This document shows positions 23,328 through 29,863 of a stretch of DNA of 46,086 nt, in pieces; the stretch's first letter is position 1; every line of letters begins with the position of its first letter. The notes under the pieces were generated by a model. The model made no database searches. It was not told the origin of the DNA and saw nothing but the letters and a program-made list of their open reading frames with translations. Source of the stretch: DATFEN01 sp035691285 (lineage in GTDB: Bacteria > Acidobacteriota > Vicinamibacteria > Fen-336); contig DASSJI010000142.1 of the NCBI GenBank assembly GCA_035691285.1, positions 1 through 46,086 on the forward strand, given 5' to 3'. A program made the position numbers and the translations under genes.

Positions 23328-23926
23328 CTCAGGTAGCGCTCCTCGATCGCCCGGATCTTCTTCACGCGTCGGACGTGCCGCTCCTCGGTGCACTCGGTGG
23401 ACAGGAAGCGCGCGACGATCTCCCTGGCCTGGGCCGCCTCCACGAACTTCGCCCCGAGGGTGAGCACGTTGGCGTCGTTGTGCTCCCGCGCGTTCGTGGC
23501 CGCGTTCGCGTCGACGCAGAGGGCGGCGCGCACGCCGGGCACCTTGTTGGCCGCCATCGCCGAGCCGATCCCGGCGCCGTCCACCAGGATGCCGAAGCGG
23601 GCCTCGCCGGCTCGCACGGCCTGGGCCACGGCGAGGGCGATGTCGGGGTAGTCGACGGCGTCGGTCGAGAACGTCCCGAAGTCGCGGAACGCGTGCCCCA
23701 GCCGCGTCAGCTCCCTCTTCAAGTCCTCCTTGAGCGGGAAGCCGCCGTGGTCGGCGCCGATCGCGACGAGGCGGCCGGCCTGGGCCGCGGGCGTCGTGAC
23801 GAAGCAGACCCGCCGCGTATCGGCCAGCTCTCGGGCCCAGGGCGTGATGACCGCGCCGGGAGAGGTCTGGATCTCGCCGCCTTGCGGGACGGCGAGCACG
23901 TCCTCGCCGGTGACGACGGTCTTCAT
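23324..23926 (-). CDS. rpiB: RpiB/LacAB-family sugar-phosphate isomerase, atypical, N-terminally extended
   Basis: 200 residues from ATG 23926. The RpiB core starts at about residue 52 (GRLVAIGADHGGFPLKEDL) and continues with FGTFSTDAVDYPDIA, AANKVPGVRAALC, NAREHNDANVLTLG and the C-terminal EERHVRRVKKIRAIE. The position of the catalytic Cys in classical RpiB (xCGTGIG) reads VDGAGIG here, with Asp116 in place of Cys, so the proton-transfer chemistry must differ or the substrate has changed. The 50-residue N-terminal extension (GEDVLAVPQGGEIQTSPG, then AVITPWARELADTRRV) has a TPxARELA element that I associate with microcompartment-linked enzymes. It overlaps deoC by four bases. The upstream in-frame start at 24058 lies inside the divergent transporter gene and was not used. 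Confidence 0.87.
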   Translation of the reverse strand: MKTVVTGEDVLAVPQGGEIQTSPGAVITPWARELADTRRVCFVTTPAAQAGRLVAIGADHGGFPLKEDLKRELTRLGHAFRDFGTFSTDAVDYPDIALAVAQAVRAGEARFGILVDGAGIGSAMAANKVPGVRAALCVDANAATNAREHNDANVLTLGAKFVEAAQAREIVARFLSTECTEERHVRRVKKIRAIEERYLR

Positions 23927-23941
23927 CGCGGACGGCGATGG

Positions 23942-23948
23942 TAGCATA
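23942..23948. promoter_or_regulatory. overlapping divergent -10 boxes (TAGCAT forward, TATGCT reverse)
   Basis: The heptamer TAGCATA reads TAGCAT toward the AGCS symporter (start 23976) and TATGCT toward rpiB (start 23926). It sits 16-28 nt from both starts in a 49-nt gap. The two directions could not be used at once by two polymerases, so expression may be mutually exclusive. No strong -35 is seen on either side. Confidence 0.35.
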
Positions 23949-23975
23949 CGCGCCCATGCCCGCCCGGACGACCGC

Positions 23976-25313
23976 GTGAGCGATCGGCTCTCCCGGGCGA
24001 TCTTCTGGTCGGCCGACGCGATCTTCGGCCCGTGGACGATGGCGCTGCTGCTCGGCACGGGCCTGTTCCTGACGATCCGCTACCGCTTCGTGCAGGTCCG
24101 CCGCTTCGGGGAGGCGCTGCGGACCCTCGCCCCGCCCGCGGAGGCCGGGACCGCCGGCGCCCTCAGCCCCTTCCAGGCGTTCATGACGGCCCTGGCGGCG
24201 TCGATCGGCACCGGCAACATCGCCGGAGTGGCGACGGCGGTCGTGTCGGGCGGCCCGGGGGCCGTGTTCTGGATCTGGTGCTACGGCTTCTTCGCGACCA
24301 CGATCAAGTTCACAGAGGCCGTGCTGGGCTTGCGCTTCCGGCGCGCCGAGGCCGCCGTGCTCGCGACGGGACCGATGCACTATCTGCGAGACGGACTCGG
24401 CATGCCGCGCCTGGCCTGGCTCTACGCGCTCGTCGCCGGCGTCGCGTGCCTCACCACGACGCCCTTCACGCAACCCAACTCGATCGCCGTGGTCCTGGAG
24501 AGCGAGTTCGGCGCGCCGACGTGGGCATCGGGCCTCCTGGTCGCCGTGCTGGCATGGCTCGTGATCATCGGCGGAATCACCTCCATCGGACGGGCCGCCG
24601 AGAAGCTCGCTCCCCTGAAGGTCGGTCTCTACGTCCTGGGCGGGCTCGCCGTGATCCTGGCCCACGCCGACCGCATTCCCGACACGCTGGCGCTCATCGT
24701 GAGGGAGGCGTTCTCGACCCGGGCTGCGGCCGGTGGCGGCCTCGGAATGCTGGTGGCGATGCGTTACGGTCTGGCCCGCGGCATCTACGCCAACGAGGCC
24801 GGCTACGGGACGGCGGCGGTCGCCTACGGCACGGCGCGGAGCCGGCAGCCGGTCCAGCAGGGGCTGAACGCCGTCGTGGAGGTGTTCATCATCTCCTGCG
24901 TGACGTCGTCGATCAGCGCTTTGACCATCCTCCTTTCCGGAGTGTGGCGGTCGGGAGCGACGAGCACCGCGGTCGTGGCGGAGGCCTTCAACACCACGAT
25001 GCCGGCCCTCGGCGGCTGGGTCGTGGCGTTCTGCGCGTTCCTGTTCGGCTACACGACCCTGATCGGGTGGGCGTACTACGGCGAGCAGTTCCTCCAGTAC
25101 GTGTTCGGCCCCTCGATCGTCAAGCCCTACCGGTGGACCTATTGCGGCCTGATCCTGGTAGGAGCGACCTCGAAGGTCGATCTGGTGTGGGCCTGGGGCG
25201 ACCTCATGAACGGCCTGCAGATCTTCCCGAACCTGGTGGGCGTGATCGGCCTCTCGGGCGTGGCGGCGGCGATGCTCCGCGAGCACGCGGCCTCTCGGGC
25301 GCGGAGCGCGTGA
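23976..25313 (+). CDS. AGCS-family amino acid:Na+ symporter
   Basis: 445 residues from GTG 23976; the open frame upstream covers rpiB and the intergenic gap. Polytopic membrane protein with the AGCS signatures FQAFMTALAASIGTGNIAG, FWIWCYGFFATTIKFTEAVL, ARGIYANEAGYGTAAVAYG and LFGYTTLIGWAYYGE. These transporters import alanine or glycine with sodium. It is coupled to lysA by a GTGA overlap, which is unusual and suggests handling of an amino acid linked to lysine or diaminopimelate, but this is only inference. It is divergent from rpiB with overlapping -10 boxes between them. Confidence 0.92.
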   Translation: MSDRLSRAIFWSADAIFGPWTMALLLGTGLFLTIRYRFVQVRRFGEALRTLAPPAEAGTAGALSPFQAFMTALAASIGTGNIAGVATAVVSGGPGAVFWIWCYGFFATTIKFTEAVLGLRFRRAEAAVLATGPMHYLRDGLGMPRLAWLYALVAGVACLTTTPFTQPNSIAVVLESEFGAPTWASGLLVAVLAWLVIIGGITSIGRAAEKLAPLKVGLYVLGGLAVILAHADRIPDTLALIVREAFSTRAAAGGGLGMLVAMRYGLARGIYANEAGYGTAAVAYGTARSRQPVQQGLNAVVEVFIISCVTSSISALTILLSGVWRSGATSTAVVAEAFNTTMPALGGWVVAFCAFLFGYTTLIGWAYYGEQFLQYVFGPSIVKPYRWTYCGLILVGATSKVDLVWAWGDLMNGLQIFPNLVGVIGLSGVAAAMLREHAASRARSA

Positions 25314-26548
25314 CGGGTTTCCTGCGGGGGAATGGCGCGCTCACGTGCGACGGCGTGTCGTTGCAGGAGATCGCCGCGTCCCATGGCACGCCGGCCTACG
25401 TGTACTCCGCGGCGGCGCTCCTGGAGGCTTACGAGGCCTACGCGCGGGCCTTCGCCCCGGTCCCCCACCGCGTCTGCTACGCGCTGAAGGCCAACAGCTG
25501 CGGAGCGCTGCTGCGGCTGCTGGCGGCCCGGGGCGCGGGCGCCGACATCGTGTCGGGCGGCGAGCTGCGCGCGGCCCTGCGGGCCGGCTTCCCGCCCGAG
25601 CGTGTCGTGTTCTCGGGCGTGGGCAAGACCGACGACGAGATCGCCCTCGGCCTCGAGGAGGGAATCGGGGAGTGGAACGCCGAGAGCGAGGACGAGATCC
25701 GGCGCGTGAGCCGGGCGGCGTCGCGCGCGGGCCAGGGCGCGCGCGTCACGCTGCGCGTGAACCCCGACATCGACCCGCGCTCGCACCCCTACATCTCCAC
25801 GGGCCTGCACGAGAACAAGTTCGGCGTCGAGATCGGGAAGGCGGTGGAGATCCTCGAGCGGGCGCGCCGCCTGCCCGGCATAGTCGTCACCGGGGTGCAG
25901 AGCCACATCGGCTCGCAGGTCGGCGACCTCGGGGCCCTCGAGGAGGCCGCCCGCGCGATCGCCGCCCTCAGCGGCGAGCTGCTGGGGCGCGGCTTCGCGC
26001 TGGAGACGATCGACATCGGCGGCGGGCTCGGCGTCGACTACGAGGGGGAAGCCGGACCGGCGCCCGCCGAGCTGGCCGCTCGCGTCCTGCCGGCGATCGC
26101 GCCGCTCGGGTTGCGCCTGCTGCTCGAGCCGGGGCGTTCCATCGTCGCGCGCGCGGGCGTCCTGCTGACGCGCGTGCTCTACGTGAAGGAGAACGCACGC
26201 AAGCGCTTCGTGATCGTGGACGCGGGCATGAACGACCTGCTCCGGCCCGCGCTCTACGAGGCCTTCCACCGGATCGAGCCGGTGGTCGACGTCGGGGCGG
26301 CGGCGCGCGCCGCGGACGTCGTGGGCCCGGTCTGCGAGAGCGGCGACTTCCTGGCTCGCGATCGCCCGCTTCCCGAGGTCCGGCCCGGAGACTTGCTGGC
26401 GGTGCGCGACGCCGGCGCCTACGGGTTCAGCATGTCCTCGAACTACAACCTGCGGGCGCGCGCGGCCGAGGTGCTCGTCGAGGACGCCCGGCCACGCCTC
26501 GTGCGGCGCCGCGAGACGTTCGAGGACCTCGTCCGCACGGAGGTGTAG
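25310..26548 (+). CDS. lysA: diaminopimelate decarboxylase
   Basis: 412 residues from GTG 25310. Type-III-fold PLP decarboxylase with the Schiff-base lysine in CYALKANS, NPDIDPRSHPYISTGLHENKFG, VQSHIGSQVGD, the phosphate-binding IDIGGGLGVDY, LLEPGRSIVA and the active-site Cys in GPVCESGDFLA. YKTG-like GAYGFSMSSNYN closes the C-terminal barrel. It converts meso-diaminopimelate to L-lysine, the last step of lysine biosynthesis. The HENKFG and CESGDF elements favour DAP over ornithine or arginine decarboxylases. It is coupled to the AGCS symporter. No other dap gene is nearby. Confidence 0.93.
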   Translation: MTGFLRGNGALTCDGVSLQEIAASHGTPAYVYSAAALLEAYEAYARAFAPVPHRVCYALKANSCGALLRLLAARGAGADIVSGGELRAALRAGFPPERVVFSGVGKTDDEIALGLEEGIGEWNAESEDEIRRVSRAASRAGQGARVTLRVNPDIDPRSHPYISTGLHENKFGVEIGKAVEILERARRLPGIVVTGVQSHIGSQVGDLGALEEAARAIAALSGELLGRGFALETIDIGGGLGVDYEGEAGPAPAELAARVLPAIAPLGLRLLLEPGRSIVARAGVLLTRVLYVKENARKRFVIVDAGMNDLLRPALYEAFHRIEPVVDVGAAARAADVVGPVCESGDFLARDRPLPEVRPGDLLAVRDAGAYGFSMSSNYNLRARAAEVLVEDARPRLVRRRETFEDLVRTEV

Positions 26549-26549
26549 C

Positions 26550-26566
26550 CGCGCCCGGGAGGCGCG
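26550..26566. terminator. possible bidirectional hairpin between lysA and SBP genes
   Basis: CGCGCC-CGGGA-GGCGCG, a 6-bp all-GC stem with a 5-nt loop, lies inside the 26-nt gap between convergent stops. No T-tract follows on either strand. Symmetry and location suggest a two-way terminator or pause site. Confidence 0.35.
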
Positions 26567-26574
26567 CGCCGGCC

Positions 26575-28026
26575 TCAGCGTGCCTTCCAGGCCCTCCCGT
26601 AGCGCAGGACGCCCGTGGCGTCGCTCTCCAGTCCGCGGACGGCCTCGGCGTGAGCCGTCAGGACCGACACGTGGTAGAGGGGCACCCAGGGCATGTCGCG
26701 CTGGAACAGCTCCTGGACTTCGTGATAGGTGGCGGCGCGCGTCGCCTGGTCGGGAGCCCGGCGGCCGCGCTTCAGCAAGGCGTCCATCTCGAGGCTCGCG
26801 TAGCGGCTGCGGTTGGTGGTGCCCACGGCGGCCGAGTCGAGGAGCGCGGAGAGGAAGTCGTTCGGATCGGTGGTGTCGGCCTGCCAGCCCAGCGGCATCA
26901 TGTCGTATTCGCCTCGACTGCCGCGACCGACGTATTCCGCCCAGCTCGCCACGCGGACGGGGCGCGCGCGTATGCCGACCCGGCCGAGGTCGTCTCGGAT
27001 CGCGTCCACGAGCCGTTCCGGGTCGGGCATGTAGGGCCGCGCCGAGGCGACGGAGAGGATCGTGGTCTCGAAGCCCTCTCCGAGCCCCGCCTCGGCGAGG
27101 AGACGGCGCGCTGCGGCGAGGTCCTGGGCCAGCGGCCGCGTCCGCTTCGAATATCCCCACAGCGAGGGCGGCAGGGGATTGCGGGCGGGCTCGCCGTGGC
27201 CGCCGAGGAGGCTCTCGATGAGGGCCGCGCGATCGATGGCGCGTGCGACGGCGTGGCGTACGCGCGCGTCGCCGAAGGGGGCGCGCTCGCCGTTGATGGA
27301 GAGGAACGCCAGGTTCAGGCCGGTCCAGGACGCGACGACGAGCCCCTGCTCGCCCCGGAGCGCCTCGCCGTGGGCGTGGTCGAGAGCCGAGGTCGCGTCG
27401 ACGCTCCGGTCTCGGAGCGCCAGGGCCAGCGCCTCGGCGCTCGGGAAGCGCTGGAAGCGAATCCGCGCCAGGCGCGGGGGCGCGCCCCAGTAGTCGCGGT
27501 TGGCGCGCAGCTCGACGACGCCAGGCTGCGCCGTCGCGAGGCGGAACGGACCGGTGCCCACCGGAGCGCCGGCGTGAAGCGCCCTGGGGCTGACCATCGA
27601 GTAGAACGGCTGCGAGAGCGTGGCCAGGACCGCCGCGTTCGGACGCTCGAGGGTGATGGCCACCACGGCGGGCCCCAGGCGCTCCGCCCGGCCGGGGAAT
27701 GCCTGGGCGCGCCGCAGGCTGTCGATGTTCGCGACGACCGCCTGCGCGTCGAAGGGCGTCCCGTCGTGGAAGCTCACGTTCTCGCGGAGGGTGAAGGTCC
27801 AGGCTCGATTGTCCGCCGTGGCCCAGGTCGTGGCCAGTCCCGGCTCCGGACGATGCCCCCGGGCGTCGAAGGTGACGAGCGTCTCGCAGATGTTGGCGAT
27901 GACCGCCGACGAGACCAGATCGGTGGCGCGGTGCGGGTCGAGCGTGACCGGATCGGCCAGCAGGCCGACGACCAGCGTCTCCGGCGGCGCCGCGAGGATC
28001 GCGAGCAGCGGCAGCGCGACGCTCAT
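26575..28026 (-). CDS. ABC transporter substrate-binding protein (SBP family 5)
   Basis: 483 residues with a cleavable-looking leader (SVALPLLAILAAPPETL) and no lipobox Cys. It has the family-5 pattern: VGLLADPVTLDPHRATDLVSS, FTLRENVSFHDGTPFDAQAVV, GTGPFRLATAQPG, HAVARAIDRAALIESLL and WGYSKRTRPLAQDLAAARRLL, ending with DTTDPNDFLSALL and FQRDMPWVPLYH. It binds peptides or similar solutes in the periplasm. No permease or ATPase gene accompanies it, so it is an orphan receptor or shares a distant transporter. It follows the TolC-like gene by 37 nt on the same strand. Confidence 0.9.
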   Translation of the reverse strand: MSVALPLLAILAAPPETLVVGLLADPVTLDPHRATDLVSSAVIANICETLVTFDARGHRPEPGLATTWATADNRAWTFTLRENVSFHDGTPFDAQAVVANIDSLRRAQAFPGRAERLGPAVVAITLERPNAAVLATLSQPFYSMVSPRALHAGAPVGTGPFRLATAQPGVVELRANRDYWGAPPRLARIRFQRFPSAEALALALRDRSVDATSALDHAHGEALRGEQGLVVASWTGLNLAFLSINGERAPFGDARVRHAVARAIDRAALIESLLGGHGEPARNPLPPSLWGYSKRTRPLAQDLAAARRLLAEAGLGEGFETTILSVASARPYMPDPERLVDAIRDDLGRVGIRARPVRVASWAEYVGRGSRGEYDMMPLGWQADTTDPNDFLSALLDSAAVGTTNRSRYASLEMDALLKRGRRAPDQATRAATYHEVQELFQRDMPWVPLYHVSVLTAHAEAVRGLESDATGVLRYGRAWKAR

Positions 28027-28063
28027 GTGAAGGTGGCGCTCCAGGCGCCGACTGGCGCGCCGC

Positions 28064-29626
28064 CTAGCGGCTCGTGGCCGTGCCGACGTTCACGAGGCTG
28101 ATCGCCACCGAGCCCGCCTCCTGGACGCGGTCGAACTCGATCAGGCTCTTGCGGTAGTCGAGGATGGCGCGGATCTCCGCCACGCTGGCGTCGGCTAGGT
28201 CGCGCTGGGCCTGGGTCACCAGGAAGTTCGTGGACATGCCCGCTGCGAACTTCTTCTCCTCGGCGTCGAGGCGGCGCTCCTGGAGGATGCGGGCGGCTCG
28301 CGTCGACTCGACGCGCTTGTAGTTGGCCTCCACGTTGCGGCCTGCGGCGCGCACCTCGGCCACCACCTGCAGCTCGAGGCGGTTGAGGCTGGCGATCGCC
28401 TGGTCCTTCGTGAGGCGGGCCCGGGCCTGGTTCGCCTTCGCGGTCCGGTTGAAGAGCGGGTAGGCGACGTTCACACCGAGCGTCCAGGTGGGGAAGTCGC
28501 GGCCGAAAACGTCGTCCACGGCGTCGCCGTAGCCGCCCGGGATCGTGTCGATCACGGGTCCGCCGAGGCCGTCGCGGATGAGCTGGGTGCCTCCCACGCC
28601 CGTGGCTCCGTAAGCCGCGACGAGGTCGAGGGTCGGCAGCGTCTGGCTCTTCGCGAAGCGCAGGTTGACGTCGGTGGTGTCGATCGCCTTGCGCGCCACG
28701 GCGATGTCGGTGCGGTTCGCCAGGGCGTTCTTGATGGCGGCGTCGGTGTCGACCGGCCGCGGATCGGCCGAGGGCCGGTCCGTGGGAAGGATGCGCAGCG
28801 CCCAGGCGGCGGGATCGTTCTGCGGGAAGATCGCCTGCTTGATGTTGTCCTCGGCGGCGGCGAGCAGCGTCTCGGCGTTGATCACGCCTTCCTCGCGCCC
28901 CGCCACCTCCGACTCCGCCTGGACCACGTCGAGGGGGGCGAGGGTGCCGACCCGCACCTTGATGCGGTTCTCCTCGAGCAGCTTCTGGGCGAGAGAAAGG
29001 CTCTTCCTCTGGGCCTCGAGGTTGTCGATGGCGGCGATCACGTCGTAGTACGCTTTCTTCACCGTCGCCACGGTGTTGATGACCGTCTCCCGGAAGTCGG
29101 TGTCCGAGATCTCGCGGTTGTTCTTCGTGACCTTCAGCTGCTGGCGGGCCAGGTCGATGCTCCGGTCCCGGAGCAGCGGCTGGGTGAGGGCCAGGTTGAG
29201 GAACGAGCCGTAAGTCGGGTTGAAGCTGGCGAAGACGTTGTTGGTGTCCGTCTCGTTGTTGAGGAAGTCCACCCGGACGACGCCGCCGGTCTTGAGCAGC
29301 TGCTGGCCCCCGAAGTTCCACGTCCAGGTGTCCGTGTCCACCTTCTCGCCGCCGGTGAACGCGTTCCGAGCGGGGTCCGTCGACGAGTTCTTGTCGATGC
29401 GCGCGTCCAGGAAGAAGTCGTAGGCGCCCTTCGCGGCCCGCTCGTCCTCCTTGGACATCTCGGGGCGGTACTTCTCGACCGCGAGGTCGGCGTTGTTCTT
29501 CAGGGCCCGCTCCACGGCCTCGTCCATGGAGAGCTCCAGGCTCGGGCGCTCCTGAGCCGTGGCCGCCGGTGCGAGGAGGATCGCCGCGGCGATCACCGCG
29601 GCCAGGGGACGGGTTTCACCTTTCAT
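28064..29626 (-). CDS. TolC-family outer-membrane efflux protein
   Basis: 520 residues from ATG 29626 (GGAGG 12 nt upstream), with a signal peptide ending near APAATAQ. It contains the two OEP repeats of the TolC fold: LSMDEAVERALKNNADLAVE at the start, long helices with QTLPTLDLVAAYGATG, and LGVNVAYPLFNRTAKANQARA in the second half. A stretch of charged and amide residues around 70-130 (FFLDARIDKN, GGEKVDTDTW) is longer than in E. coli TolC. It forms the outer-membrane channel of a tripartite exporter, but no inner-membrane pump or adaptor gene is present. It lies between a TonB receptor and a peptide-binding protein. A -10 TATAAT and a structured leader precede it. Confidence 0.9.
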   Translation of the reverse strand: MKGETRPLAAVIAAAILLAPAATAQERPSLELSMDEAVERALKNNADLAVEKYRPEMSKEDERAAKGAYDFFLDARIDKNSSTDPARNAFTGGEKVDTDTWTWNFGGQQLLKTGGVVRVDFLNNETDTNNVFASFNPTYGSFLNLALTQPLLRDRSIDLARQQLKVTKNNREISDTDFRETVINTVATVKKAYYDVIAAIDNLEAQRKSLSLAQKLLEENRIKVRVGTLAPLDVVQAESEVAGREEGVINAETLLAAAEDNIKQAIFPQNDPAAWALRILPTDRPSADPRPVDTDAAIKNALANRTDIAVARKAIDTTDVNLRFAKSQTLPTLDLVAAYGATGVGGTQLIRDGLGGPVIDTIPGGYGDAVDDVFGRDFPTWTLGVNVAYPLFNRTAKANQARARLTKDQAIASLNRLELQVVAEVRAAGRNVEANYKRVESTRAARILQERRLDAEEKKFAAGMSTNFLVTQAQRDLADASVAEIRAILDYRKSLIEFDRVQEAGSVAISLVNVGTATSR

Positions 29627-29661
29627 TCGGAAGCTGCCTCCAACCGTTCGTTTCCGGGACG

Positions 29662-29699
29662 CCGTTCCGCTCGGGAACGGGCTCTTGGCGCGGAACGGG
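29662..29699 (-). promoter_or_regulatory. repeat-rich leader hairpins before the tolC-like gene
   Basis: On the minus strand CCGTTCC occurs twice and its complement GGAACGG once within 38 nt. The nearer copies form a perfect 7-bp stem with a 5-nt loop (29662-29680). The upstream copy (29692-29698) could form a competing stem with the same GGAACGG. The structure lies between the predicted start of transcription and the Shine-Dalgarno. It may be a regulatory leader or an operator; the role is unknown. Confidence 0.35.
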
Positions 29700-29701
29700 C
29701 C

Positions 29702-29728
29702 ATTATAGCGACCCGGCGCCGCCGCCAA
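29702..29728 (-). promoter_or_regulatory. candidate promoter of the tolC-like gene
   Basis: Minus strand: TTGGCG (29728-29723), 15-nt spacer, TATAAT (29707-29702). The -10 is perfect; the spacer is short. Transcription would start near 29695, giving a leader of about 70 nt that contains the hairpins. Confidence 0.45.
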
Positions 29729-29780
29729 TCTAATCAAACGTCCCGGGCCGGCCAAAAGATCCGTTCATTGTTGTGTTGGA

Positions 29781-29839
29781 CGGGCGGCGAAGCGCCCGAT
29801 GAGAAAGGCCGAGCGGTGCCGGAGGCGGCCCGCTCGGCC
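29781..29839 (-). terminator. tandem hairpins after the TonB receptor gene
   Basis: Reading with the receptor gene, a 9-bp stem GGCCGAGCG/CGCTCGGCC (29839-29807) is followed by TTTCTC, then a second hairpin CGGGCG/CGCCCG (29798-29781). The first, 25 nt after the stop, looks like a rho-independent terminator with a short T-run. Together they separate the receptor and tolC-like transcripts. The rest of the 237-nt gap (29627-29863) holds the promoter and leader described for the tolC-like gene. Confidence 0.5.
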
Positions 29840-29863
29840 CTCGAACGTCGCTGACGCCGCAGT

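Noticed and set aside
23927..24058. Upstream in-frame start for rpiB at 24058
   Set aside because: It would extend into the divergent AGCS gene and adds residues with no family similarity; ATG 23926 lies in the expected place.
22006..26548. Bacterial microcompartment shell genes near deoC and rpiB
   Set aside because: None of the neighbouring genes (doxX, P1B ATPase, AGCS, lysA) has a BMC or EutN-like fold; only the enzyme extensions suggest a link.
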